Source: Nostoc sp. S4 (lineage in GTDB: Bacteria; Cyanobacteriota; Cyanobacteriia; Cyanobacteriales; Nostocaceae). Taken from it: a DNA stretch of 54,804 nucleotides. The stretch spans positions 1 through 54,804 of the forward strand of contig JAQYWR010000052.1 in the NCBI GenBank assembly GCA_029379225.1. Direction: 5' to 3'. This document shows, piece after piece, positions 46,094 through 54,750 of the stretch (positions are counted from its first letter, which is position 1; each line of letters begins with the position of its first letter). A program made the position numbers and the translations under genes. The notes beneath the pieces were generated by a model. The model searched no databases and was not told where the DNA came from. It saw only the letters and a program-made list of their open reading frames with translations.

Positions 46094-46596
46094 GACTAAT
46101 TCCAGATATCTAATTAGTTCAGAACCTCATTCTTTTCTCCTCAACATCTGTAATTTTACTTAACGAGTGTTCTGTGAGGTACATTCTTATTTTGATGGTA
46201 AATAAAGGCAAAAATCCTTGCTTCTAGCTGTGGGCTGAAATATTCAGATGAAACTCAAACTTATAGAATCTAGAAATACAAGTCTTTTTTTGCAAAAACC
46301 TGCCAATTTGGCTAAATTAGCTGAAAAGACAGATTATTCTAGATGTGTATAAGTTCTCAGTCAGGCATAATACACAATAGGTTTCTTTAATAGTTGAGGA
46401 CTGATTTAAGACTTTGCGGGTTGAAATCGGGCATATTCTTAGTTCAATGAGTTGACTTAGCCAAGACGACGTTGTGGGATTTAAATCAAAAGTAAAAATT
46501 ACTTTTTCTTTACGGCCGAGTCACTCTATCCAGACTAAGTTGCTGAATCATCAGTATCAAACAACACTGTTTCGGTAAGTCACATCAGGGTTAGCT
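46094..46596. other. Divergent promoter region, susA / hetP-like
   Basis: 503 bp between divergent genes. It holds the 19-bp inverted repeat at 46488-46506. I looked for NtcA sites of the GTA-N8-TAC form and saw no clear one. No RNA recognised. Confidence 0.45.
46488..46506. promoter_or_regulatory. Inverted repeat upstream of the HetP-like gene
   Basis: AAAAGTAA (46488-46495) and TTACTTTT (46499-46506) are exact inverted repeats 3 bp apart, 90 bp before the ATG. Its spacing GTA-N5-TAC does not suit NtcA. Regulatory role is a guess. Confidence 0.35.
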
Positions 46597-46830
46597 ATGA
46601 ACTACCAAATTTCTTCTCATAAAAATTTTCAAAAAGCCATTAGTCCAGAACAATTTGAGCAGGTAATTGAAGCTATTACCGATGGTCGATATTCCTGGGC
46701 TTGTGTGCTGATTTTACGCTTTGTGGGTTATAATCCTCTACATTTTATTCCCCAAAGAACTTACAGTCGTTTAATCAAAGAAAATAGTGATGTTTCAAAC
46801 TCACCTATATCTACTAGGCAAAATTCGTAA
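46597..46830 (+). CDS. HetP-family heterocyst regulator homologue
   Basis: A 77-aa protein whose core EQFEQVIEAITDGRYSWACV, then LILRFVGYNPLHFIPQRTYS and RLIKEN, matches the conserved domain of HetP and its paralogues in Anabaena, which control commitment to heterocyst development. It has an N-terminal polar stretch and a short Ser/Asn-rich end. The small size resembles the short paralogues rather than HetP itself (about 150 aa). It is divergent from sucrose synthase, a gene tied to heterocyst metabolism, but this neighbour may be chance. It is the strongest single indicator that the organism belongs to the heterocystous lineage. Confidence 0.88.
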   Translation: MNYQISSHKNFQKAISPEQFEQVIEAITDGRYSWACVLILRFVGYNPLHFIPQRTYSRLIKENSDVSNSPISTRQNS

Positions 46831-46854
46831 TTCCTAATTATCTTTAGGCAAGGA

Positions 46855-46959
46855 AATATAGCAATCCTATTTGATTTACAAACTACTCATAGAGGCTCTT
46901 AACAGGCAATAGCAAACAGGGAACAGATTTGTTTAGATCTCATTTAGGATTACTATATA
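46855..46959. mobile_element. MITE-like inverted-repeat element, copy 1
   Basis: Left end TATAGCAATCCTATTTGAT (46857-46875) is the inverse of right end ATCTCATTTAGGATTACTAT (46937-46956), with few mismatches. It encloses about 60 bp without a gene and shares its ends with the element at 47226-47319. Confidence 0.65.
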
Positions 46960-47040
46960 CTGATTTTCTAGCTAAATAAAGTCTAAAATAAATTTTTGCA
47001 GTGCTTTTTCAAATTATATGTCCTGTTTTAAGGCAATATA

Positions 47041-47190
47041 AGTAGCTCAACCTAATTAAACGTGACATGTCATTACGAACTTAAAGGAGCGTAGACGCCT
47101 TTGCTTAACGTCTCGTAGAGAAGCGGCTTCCCGAACGCGAGTGCGTCTTGTTGGGGCAGCCCAAGGTAGAGAAGAGTAGCGAAGTAATCG
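47041..47190. repeat. Dispersed repeat cluster (Nostoc-type)
   Basis: Contains short inverted words CGTAGACGCCTTTGC, GTCTCGTAGAGAAGCGGCTT and GAACGCGAGTGCGTCT. The last 16-mer (47133-47148) recurs exactly at 52638-52653. TGTCATTACGAAC near the left and GCGAAGTAATCG near the right resemble a split common spacer word. No coding frame. Confidence 0.65.
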
Positions 47191-47225
47191 TAAAGATTCT
47201 ATCTTACGCTTTTCAATGTTGACCG

Positions 47226-47319
47226 TATAGCAATCCTAAATGAAATTGTAATTTTTATTATAGTTGTCATTAATCATTAGTTATTTGTAGTTTTTCACAA
47301 ATAATTTAGGACTGCTATA
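47226..47319. mobile_element. MITE-like inverted-repeat element, copy 2
   Basis: Left end TATAGCAATCCTAAAT (47226-47241) is the inverse of right end ATTTAGGACTGCTATA (47304-47319), one mismatch. Same ends as the element at 46855-46959. It lies just 12 bp beyond the stop of the minus-strand kinase gene. Confidence 0.7.
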
Positions 47320-47330
47320 TGGTTCAATTG

Positions 47331-50300
47331 TCAGTTGAGTAGCTGGTATAAACTTTTTAATAATTCTCTGGCTGTATAGGGTTTCGATAAAACTGTTCGC
47401 ACATTAGCATCAGCAGCTTGAGTTACAATTTCAATTGAGTCAAGTCCAGTACAGGCAATGATTTGAACCTGATTGTTCATTTTTTGCAAGGTGCGAATAG
47501 CGGTGATTCCGTCCATTTCTGGCATCATGATATCCATTAATACAGCTTGAATTTGATGCTTGTACTGGGCATAAAGTGCGATCGCCTCAATACCATTACT
47601 GGCTGCGAGCATCTGGTAATTGTGATTTTCGAGAATGATTTTTGCAATGTCACGAATTTCAGCTTCATCATCTACAACTAAAACTAATTCTCCCTGTCCT
47701 GCGTAAGCTTGTGAATCTTCTATATTGAGTATTTGGGTTGCTTTCACTGCTGGTAAGAAAACTTGAAATGTGCTGCCTTTACGAATTTGGCTGGATACTT
47801 TGATAAAGCCGCCGTGGCTTTTAATGATGCCAAGTGCAGTTGTAAGTCCTAGTCCAGTACCTCTATTTATATCTTTTGTGGTGAAAAATGGTTCAAAAAT
47901 TTTATCTAATATTTCCAATGGTATCCCAATTCCATTATCAGCAACAGTAATCACAATGTAATTCCCAACTTTGGCATCAAGATTCATTTTGGTATAAGCT
48001 TCATCAATGAACTGATTTGTTGCAGAAATTTGGATATTGCCGCCATCTGGCAAAGCATCGCGGGCATTGACTATTAGATTCATCAGTACTTGATGTACTT
48101 GTGTGGCATCTCCAGTCATAGCCAAAATATCTTCTGAAATCACGGTGGAAAATTCAATAGATTTGGGGAATGTTTGCTTAGCAATTTGGATAATTTCTGA
48201 AATCAAGTATCCGACTTGGATAATTGTATGCTCTCCTTTAAATCCTCGCGCGAAGGACAAAACTTGCTTGACTAAAGTTGCTCCGCGTTTGGCATTGCTT
48301 TCTACAAGTGCCATTAGCTGCTTAGAATGCTCCTCATTTTGAAAAAATTTGTCTTGTAACAATTGAGCAGCGGCTAAAATCGGCGTCAATATATTATTCA
48401 AGTCATGGGCAATACCACCTGCGAGGGTACCAACGCTTTCCAATCGCTGGGTGCGAAAAAACTGCTCTTGGAGTTGTTTCTTTTCTGTAATATCTGTGTC
48501 AACACAAAGGATAGATTTTGGTTCGCCGTTTGCATCCTGCATTAATGTCCAGCGGCTTTCAACGACAATTTTCTTGCCGGATTTGGTAACTTTATCTAAC
48601 TCACCTTGCCAAGAACCAGTTTCAATTACGCTTTTGAGGGGTGCTTCTAATTGCGGTTGAGTTACTGCTGGGAACAAAATCTCTCGAGAGTCTTTTCCCA
48701 TAACCTCTGTGTCAAGCCAACCGTAGATCCGCTCTGCACCTTTATTCCAGAATAAAATTTGGAACTGGAAATCTCGAACTAATATAGCGTCGGTGGCAAT
48801 ATCAAGTAGAGCAGCTTGTTCGGAGATTTTTTGTTCGTTGAGTTTGCGATCGGTGATATCTGTGTTTGTACCGAGCATCCGTATCGGCTTGCCGAATTCG
48901 TTATAATAGACCTGACATGTGCAGTTTAGCCAGTGTATGCTGCCATCAGGCCAGATAACCCGATACTCTACGGTTCCTATTCCTTGTTTAAGAATGCCAA
49001 TTGTACTCGCAACTATAGATTCGCGGTCTTCTGGATGGATTAAATTGAGGTACTCTTCAAAGGGTGGACATGGACTACCCCTGGACAAACCATAAAGTAG
49101 TCCCATATTGGCAGACCAAATACCAGTATTGGTGATTAGATTCCTGTCCCAGATGCCCATGTGGGCAGTTTCCAAAGCTAAATTCAATCGCGCTTCACTT
49201 TCGCGTAGTGATTCTTCAGCAAGTTTGCGATCGCGCAGTGCAGCTTGCTGTTCGGTAATATCTCTTCCTACTCCTTGTATTTCAATAATCTCTCCTTTTT
49301 CATCTTTGATTGGGATACTCTTCCATTGAAACCACCGGATACCATTGACAGTCAATGCACGTCGCTCACCAGTTGTCAACGAACAAGATAAAGATATTAG
49401 ATTTGTTATATTTTTCATTACTTGCGGCAAGTCATCTGGATGAAGAAACTCGAAAGATGATTGACCACGAAATTCATCTTGGCTCCAGCCAAAGGTTTCA
49501 CAAGCAGCCAAATTGGCAAAGGTAATTCGTCCTTGCAAATCAATGCGGATAATGATGTCTGTTTGGCTTTCCACAAGTTGGCGATAAAGGTTTTCGCTTT
49601 GTCGTAATGCCTCCTCGGCGCGTTGGCGTTGGCTAATTTCTTGTTGCAACAGCGTGTTAGCCAAGACAAATTCTGCTGTCCTTTGTGCTACTCGTCTTTC
49701 TAACTCATCGTTAGCTTGGCGTAGTGCTTCTTTTGCTTGTTGTCGTTCGCTAATATTGCAAATTAACCAGCGCCAGCCAACCTGCTCACCCTGTGAGTCG
49801 TACATGGCAGCCATTTTGATGCTAGCCGGAAAACGCTTCTTTTTTTGTGGTTTCAGGTAAGTTTCCCACTCCTGCACCTGCTGCAAATTATTCAGTCGGA
49901 TGGTGAAGGTCTGGCGGTCTTCCCGAGCAATAAACACAATTAATGGTTTGTTTACCAAAAATTCTTCGCGCATAGCAAGCAACATCGCTGCTGCATGGTT
50001 AACCTCTTGGATAATACCTGCTGCATCAGTTACCAAATAACCATCTGGAGCGAACTCAAACAAATCCTGGTAACGCTGACGCTCTAATTCTACTAGCTCG
50101 CGAGCTGCGAGCAGTTCTTCATTTTGTTGGCGCAGTTCCTCTTGTGCCGTCCGAAATTCCTCCAGGGCCTGCTCAAGTTCGTGATTAACTTCCATGATTT
50201 CAGTAGATTGTGCCTCAAACCAAAGTCTTAAGTAATTTTGAGTTTGGCAGCGTAGTTGGTCTATTTCAATTTGCCGAGCGACCTGGGTGAATTCATCTGT

Positions 50301-50822
50301 GGGTTTTTGTAAAGATTGCTGTAGTCCTTCAACAACTCCAACTATTTTCACCAAGTCAAACGCTTGTAGCAAGCTAGCCTCAGTAATGACTCCTACCACT
50401 TGTCCACTATCATCCAAAATCGGTAGATAGCGAATTTGATGCTGACACAATAACGATAAGGCGATAAAAATATCCTGACAATCTGATTCTCTTAGGGTAA
50501 CAACTGGCTGCCTCATCACCTGGGCCATTGTCACTGTGCATAAGTCAACTTCAGAAGCTACAAGTCTAACTACATCTTGTTCGGTAAAAATACTTAATAA
50601 ATCTCCTCCCTCTATAACCAAGACATAATCAGTTGATGATTGACCTCCAAGGGTTAAATCCAATGACATATCTAAGTTGGTTGGTGCATATTTATTACAT
50701 CTTTCCTGACTCATTAAGACAATAGCTTGGACTACATAACTATCAGGAGTAATCGTTAATGGAGTACGATTAATAACATGATATAAAGTAGGTAAATTAA
50801 TTAGCCGATCGTTGAATCGCAT
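47331..50822 (-). CDS. CBS-PAS hybrid sensor histidine kinase
   Basis: The 1163-aa soluble protein has a CBS pair (about residues 10-160, PLTITPDSYVVQAIVLMSQE, FTEQDVVRLVASE, RYLPILDDSGQVVGVITEAS), a coiled coil (about 205-250), four PAS/PAC units (about 250-370, 405-530, 540-665, 670-790; e.g. FEFAPDGYLVTDAAGIIQEV), HisKA (LAGGIAHDLNNIL, His806), HATPase (NLIVNARDALPDGG, NGIGIP, GTGLGLTTALGI) and a C-terminal receiver (LVVDDEAEIRDIA, Asp1097 in LMDIMMPEMDG, Lys in LSKPYTAREL). CBS pairs usually bind adenosine nucleotides, so energy-state input is inferred. No TM helix. Its partners are not adjacent. Confidence 0.94.
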   Translation of the reverse strand: MRFNDRLINLPTLYHVINRTPLTITPDSYVVQAIVLMSQERCNKYAPTNLDMSLDLTLGGQSSTDYVLVIEGGDLLSIFTEQDVVRLVASEVDLCTVTMAQVMRQPVVTLRESDCQDIFIALSLLCQHQIRYLPILDDSGQVVGVITEASLLQAFDLVKIVGVVEGLQQSLQKPTDEFTQVARQIEIDQLRCQTQNYLRLWFEAQSTEIMEVNHELEQALEEFRTAQEELRQQNEELLAARELVELERQRYQDLFEFAPDGYLVTDAAGIIQEVNHAAAMLLAMREEFLVNKPLIVFIAREDRQTFTIRLNNLQQVQEWETYLKPQKKKRFPASIKMAAMYDSQGEQVGWRWLICNISERQQAKEALRQANDELERRVAQRTAEFVLANTLLQQEISQRQRAEEALRQSENLYRQLVESQTDIIIRIDLQGRITFANLAACETFGWSQDEFRGQSSFEFLHPDDLPQVMKNITNLISLSCSLTTGERRALTVNGIRWFQWKSIPIKDEKGEIIEIQGVGRDITEQQAALRDRKLAEESLRESEARLNLALETAHMGIWDRNLITNTGIWSANMGLLYGLSRGSPCPPFEEYLNLIHPEDRESIVASTIGILKQGIGTVEYRVIWPDGSIHWLNCTCQVYYNEFGKPIRMLGTNTDITDRKLNEQKISEQAALLDIATDAILVRDFQFQILFWNKGAERIYGWLDTEVMGKDSREILFPAVTQPQLEAPLKSVIETGSWQGELDKVTKSGKKIVVESRWTLMQDANGEPKSILCVDTDITEKKQLQEQFFRTQRLESVGTLAGGIAHDLNNILTPILAAAQLLQDKFFQNEEHSKQLMALVESNAKRGATLVKQVLSFARGFKGEHTIIQVGYLISEIIQIAKQTFPKSIEFSTVISEDILAMTGDATQVHQVLMNLIVNARDALPDGGNIQISATNQFIDEAYTKMNLDAKVGNYIVITVADNGIGIPLEILDKIFEPFFTTKDINRGTGLGLTTALGIIKSHGGFIKVSSQIRKGSTFQVFLPAVKATQILNIEDSQAYAGQGELVLVVDDEAEIRDIAKIILENHNYQMLAASNGIEAIALYAQYKHQIQAVLMDIMMPEMDGITAIRTLQKMNNQVQIIACTGLDSIEIVTQAADANVRTVLSKPYTARELLKSLYQLLN

Positions 50823-51778
50823 AGTTAATTAGTCAATTCTAATTATCTTGTTGATATCAAGAGAAACTAGCATCAGCTAGCAAAACTGAGGGCAAGGAAA
50901 CTGTTCTGAATCGAGATTTTTATCCGTAAAGAAGCGATTAATCAGGTATATGGATAAATACACCCTGTAAATTTTAGTAGACAATACAGGGAAAACAGTA
51001 CAATTTAGTAACCAAGCCAGGAACAATAAATAGATAGAATGTAAAAGTAGACGAACTCATTCTATTGTCAAATTTGAGATAGATGAGTTGCTATTTAAAC
51101 AGATTACCTTAATTAACGGTATTGTAGTATAAAATTTTGAAAATTCATGACTGGATTGGAGGGATGAAACACCATAGCAATAGTAAATTAGGAGGAATAC
51201 AAAAATTAGTGGTGTGGTGTTAGCTTAGTGGTGTTAAAGGTTGCTTAAAGCAGGAATTACCCAAAAAATGGCTCACTTTTAGCAAATATGAATATTTTAT
51301 CAAAATAAAGCTGTATACTCCTACTTTATAGTGTATTTAAAGGAAAGCTATTATATTTTTCTGTTGTAGTTATATCAGTAAAATATGAGGATCTTATTTC
51401 TCTTGTATTACTTTAGAGAAAAAATAATCGCAGGTTAGGCTTATCGTGTGAAAACCCAAAAAAATTCAGAATATCTGGAGTTGAGTTCGGTTTATCAAAC
51501 ACCACTTACCTGAAATCCAGAAACTGCAAGGCTACCTCAATCTAAATTCATAAAAGTATTTAAAAAATCTGAGTTTTTGATTTTTCTCTACTGAGAGTGA
51601 CAAAAATATTTCAGGAGCGGATTTCCAATGGATATAAATAAAAAATATTTCTTAAAAGTCGCACATTTGAGGCGTACCACCCGCTATCACTAAAAGAAAC
51701 ACTTTCTTTCCCCATTTTCCACTCCTACTCATGACTAAGGGTGTTTCTTCACAGGTGTTATGAGGAAATATTTAAATA
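50823..51778. other. Gene-poor spacer upstream of the CBS-PAS kinase
   Basis: 956 bp of very AT-rich DNA. I see only a possible 21-codon ORF (51629-51694) and a loose inverted repeat AAGAAACAC (51694-51702) / GTGTTTCTT (51741-51749). The kinase promoter should lie near 50823-51000. No tRNA or known sRNA motif recognised. Confidence 0.45.
51629..51694 (+). CDS. Possible 21-aa peptide ORF
   Basis: ATG at 51629 has AGGAG at 51613-51617, eleven bases upstream, and codes a basic 21-residue peptide ending LRRTTRYH. It ends exactly where an inverted repeat (AAGAAACAC ... GTGTTTCTT) starts. It lacks the RGSGR motif of PatS/HetN peptides. Could be chance. Confidence 0.2.
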
Positions 51779-51962
51779 AGGGACTTCCAATTAAAAAAAT
51801 ATCCCATCGATGGGTAGGCAAAGAGTTCTTAGCAAGAAGAGAAGTTGGAGCGCAGGCTGACTCCGTAGACCCGAAGGGGCTTGCCGTTAGGCATCCAAAC
51901 TTCGGGGGGAGACAGAAAATATTACCTGATTAAATTGGATAATTTATTTTCTGGAAGTCCCT
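51779..51962. mobile_element. 184-bp MITE with 26-bp terminal inverted repeats
   Basis: Left end AGGGACTTCCA followed by ATTAAAAAAATATCC (51779-51804); right end GGATAATTTATTTTC followed by TGGAAGTCCCT (51937-51962). The outer 11 bp are perfect and the inner part nearly so. The inside holds GC-rich Nostoc-type repeat text (GGCTGACTCCGTAGACCCG) and no ORF. A non-autonomous element moved by a transposase elsewhere is likely. Confidence 0.8.
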
Positions 51963-52303
51963 AACCTTGGGTCATTACTCAATCAATGTGTATAAATATA
52001 GCAGGAGGTAGAAGGCAGTTCTTGCTGGACGCAGGAGGTATAACTATTACTATTCCTAGCATTCACACTTGTCATTTTGTCCTAAAGGGTGTGACTACGG
52101 CTATATTCTCAAAATAATAAGTATTTTAAATTCGATCGCAACTTTTTTAGATTCTAAGACTATAGTCAAAATATAGACGAGTTATTTTAAGTAACTATAA
52201 GGTTGTCAATTGACTGCCTTGTCCTCCTATCTTGCCTGTTGTTGTCAAACTCCGTATTTAGCCTACACCCTTTTAACCAACAAGATTGACTGTCTACTTT
52301 TAA

Positions 52304-52427
52304 GACTTACGCAAGCACTCCCAATGTCATTGCGACTGGAACGTGTTGTAGGGAAGCAATCCCAGAGTTTTTGGCGATTACTTTGCTTGGCTCGTAATGA
52401 CGTAAAATCGTAGTCAGTGCGTAAGTC
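52304..52427. mobile_element. 124-bp MITE-like element with GACTTACGCA ends
   Basis: GACTTACGCA (52304-52313) and TGCGTAAGTC (52418-52427) are perfect inverted ends. Inside, GTCATTGCGA faces TCGTAATGAC (52393-52402), a second nested inverted repeat. The apparent ORF across it is a by-product. Confidence 0.7.
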
Positions 52428-52452
52428 CTGACTTTAATAATCTTTTATTTAT

Positions 52453-52474
52453 AAGCCTCAATAGTTTGAGGCTT
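52453..52474 (+). terminator. Intrinsic terminator without an obvious gene
   Basis: AAGCCTCAA and TTGAGGCTT form a perfect 9-bp stem with a 4-base loop, followed by TCTGTTTT. It is oriented for a plus-strand transcript, but no plus gene lies in the preceding 1.6 kb. Confidence 0.6.
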
Positions 52475-52599
52475 TCTGTTTTATAAAATAATATGTAATT
52501 TCGGTTTGATTGAGATGTTGCTAATAGTTTCAGCTTCTAGATAAGTAGAATAACGTAAAAAAATCAAACTATGTAAATAAAAATCAAATAGGCTAAAAC

Positions 52600-52690
52600 T
52601 CTCTTTCCTTCTACCTTCTGCCTCGTGGTCGCTGAGCGAACGCGAGTGCGTCTCTAAGAGTTGCCGAAATGTGCCTCCTACCTTATTTTA
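52600..52690. repeat. Dispersed spacer repeat
   Basis: TTCCTTCTACCTTCTGCC followed by GCTGAGCGAACGCGAGTGCG. The 16-mer GAACGCGAGTGCGTCT at 52638-52653 is identical to 47133-47148, showing that both spacers received the same repeat family. Confidence 0.6.
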
Positions 52691-52723
52691 ATGATAAATA
52701 TTTACACCGACCTACTTACAGAT

Positions 52724-52945
52724 TCAATCGTCTTCCCAAGATTCATCTTCTAGGAGGTCAATAATTCTATCTCTGAGTAGAAATTCATTTTTTTCTAGCT
52801 CAAGTTCAAAATTAATCCAGTCACGATGGGGAATATATTTACAAAGGGTATAGATTGGCTGCTGACGATTAACAATTCTCTTTTTAACAAGTTTAAGTGC
52901 TTCTTCCTTGATAACCTCAATATCATATTTAACTGTAGTGTTCAT
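52724..52945 (-). CDS. DUF4327 small protein
   Basis: A 73-aa protein: MNTTVKYDIEVIKEEALKLV, then NRQQPIYTLCKYIPHRDW, then NEFLLRDRIIDLLEDESW with an acidic end. I recognise this as the small cyanobacterial DUF4327 family, which has no known function. The sequence is mostly helical, with one Cys in a conserved position and no membrane segment. It stands alone between repeat-rich spacers. Confidence 0.8.
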   Translation of the reverse strand: MNTTVKYDIEVIKEEALKLVKKRIVNRQQPIYTLCKYIPHRDWINFELELEKNEFLLRDRIIDLLEDESWEDD

Positions 52946-53463
52946 GGTCGTTCCTTTATTTTAAATCAAGGAATTAAGGTAAGAATTCAGGATTGAGCAG
53001 TCACAAGTCAGAATTGAAAAGGAATTTAAGATGATTGATATATTGAATTATCAAATTTTCTTTCAATTATTCAACTATTCTGACTTTGCCAAATCTGAAT
53101 GCCCACAGTGGGTTTCACCGATGCCAAAAGTCGATGCTCTTACTTGGGTGTTAAATTCTGACGCCAAGCCGTGCAGTTTCTTTAGCGAAGCTCCTGAATT
53201 CTGACGCTGCTTTGACTTTATCTCAAACTTATCAAAAAAATTCGCCAAAATTGTAAAGAATCAAGACATTAATGTTTGCTGCAAACTAAATATGTCAGTA
53301 AGATACTCTTCGGTCTTCTAAATATACCCCCTCCAGACAGAGATTTTTTATAAATACAAAGGCTGGGATGACAAACTGTAAATAAAAAACGATACAGATG
53401 CTTTCTGGGCGACTTGCCAAAAGTTAGGCTAGGGTAAAGAACATTCTTTAGAGGATTTTTACC
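52946..53463. other. Spacer before the PLP enzyme
   Basis: 518 bp. A 57-codon plus-strand frame (53031-53204) exists but looks accidental (see rejected list). GAATTCTGACGC-type words repeat at 53153 and 53197. GAGG precedes the next ATG by about ten bases. Nothing else is recognised. Confidence 0.45.
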
Positions 53464-54696
53464 ATGCTGCTGAATCTTGATAAAGTTCGTCAATATTTTC
53501 CCGCTTTAGCTGGTGAATGGATTTTTTTTGATAATGCTGGCGGGTCACAAACCCTAAAAAAAGTAGTAGATAGAATTAGCGAATTTCTTTTAACTTCTGA
53601 TGTGCAATTAGGAGCATCTTACAGCGTTTCCCAACTTGCAGGAGAACGATTAGCTCTAGCAACTAGAGGAATGGCTACTTTGATTAATGCCAATTCTTCC
53701 AAAGAAGTAGTGATGGGCCCATCTACTACAATGATGTTAAAAGTTCTCTCAATTTGTTTGGGTCAAATCTTCACACCTGGTGATGAGATTATTGTTACTA
53801 ATTGTGACCATGAGGCAAATATTGGTGCTTGGGTTGCTCTTGAAAAACAAGGAATGAAGGTTAAAGTGTGGCAAATTCGCCCAGATACCTTGGAACTTGA
53901 TTTAGCAGATTTAGAACCATTGATGAATCAGCGGACAAAGCTAGTAGCCTTGACTCATGCTTCTAATATTTTGGGAACTATCAACCCAATTAAAAAAATT
54001 GCGGCATTTGTCCGCGATCGCGGTGCTATGATTTGTGTCGATGGCGTCGCTTATGCACCACATAGATTGATTGATGTCCAAGATTTAGATGTTGATTTTT
54101 ATGCTTTGAGTTTTTATAAAGCCTATGGGCCGCATCATGCTTTACTTTATGGCAAAGAAGAACATTTATTAAGATTGCCTGGATTAAACCATTATTTTAT
54201 TGCCCAAACAGATATTCCTTATAAGTTCCAGTTAGGAAATGTCAATTTTGAATTAAGTTATGGAATGTTGGGTTTATGTGATTATCTGAGTGAATTAGCA
54301 CAACTGCACTACGACAATCAAACCGCGCCTGATTTGAGAAATCAGATGGTGCAGGCATTTGATTTAATTAGCATCCACGAAGAGAAAATTAGCGATCGCC
54401 TACTAAATTACCTCAACAGCAAGTCTAATGTCAAAATCATTGGTCAATCAAAAGCTGACCACAAATCGCGTGTGCCAACTATATCTTTTGTTGTAGATGG
54501 AATGCATAGCTCAACAATTCCGCCAAAAGTTGACCAACACTATATTGGAATTCGCTACGGAGACTTTTATGCTAAACGGTTAATTGAATATTTGGGGTTA
54601 GCATCCCAAGGGGGAATAGTCAGAGTGAGTATGGTGCATTACAACACCCTTGAGGAAGTTAATAAGCTAATTGAAGCTTTTGAGCAGATATTTTAA
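53464..54696 (+). CDS. Class V aminotransferase, cysteine-desulfurase-like
   Basis: The 410-aa PLP enzyme of fold type I has FFDNAGGSQTLKKVVDRISE at the start, the NCDHEANIGAW substrate loop, LVALTHASNILGTINPIKKI, the Asp-bearing ICVDGVAYAPHRLIDVQDL, and the PLP Lys in SFYKAYGPHHALLYG. This pattern fits the cysteine-desulfurase-like subfamily (VC1184 type) rather than IscS or SufS; no SufE or SufBCD gene is adjacent, and no clear catalytic Cys loop is seen. Probable C-S lyase or aminotransferase; substrate unknown. It runs to near the window end and is complete. Confidence 0.9.
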   Translation: MLLNLDKVRQYFPALAGEWIFFDNAGGSQTLKKVVDRISEFLLTSDVQLGASYSVSQLAGERLALATRGMATLINANSSKEVVMGPSTTMMLKVLSICLGQIFTPGDEIIVTNCDHEANIGAWVALEKQGMKVKVWQIRPDTLELDLADLEPLMNQRTKLVALTHASNILGTINPIKKIAAFVRDRGAMICVDGVAYAPHRLIDVQDLDVDFYALSFYKAYGPHHALLYGKEEHLLRLPGLNHYFIAQTDIPYKFQLGNVNFELSYGMLGLCDYLSELAQLHYDNQTAPDLRNQMVQAFDLISIHEEKISDRLLNYLNSKSNVKIIGQSKADHKSRVPTISFVVDGMHSSTIPPKVDQHYIGIRYGDFYAKRLIEYLGLASQGGIVRVSMVHYNTLEEVNKLIEAFEQIF

Positions 54697-54750
54697 CATT
54701 GGGCATGGGGGAATGGCACTAAGACTCATGTGAAACCTCGTCAGGGCACG

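Noticed and set aside
46094..46596. NtcA-binding site upstream of susA or the HetP-like gene
   Set aside because: No GTA-N8-TAC match was found by eye; the inverted repeat at 46488 has the wrong spacing.
52210..52413. A 67-codon plus-strand ORF
   Set aside because: It lies across the 124-bp inverted-repeat element; the reading frame follows from the repeat and has no ribosome binding site or family resemblance.
53031..53204. A 57-codon plus-strand ORF before the PLP enzyme gene
   Set aside because: The frame contains repeated GAATTCTGACGC-type spacer words and has no good ribosome binding site; the protein does not resemble anything I know.
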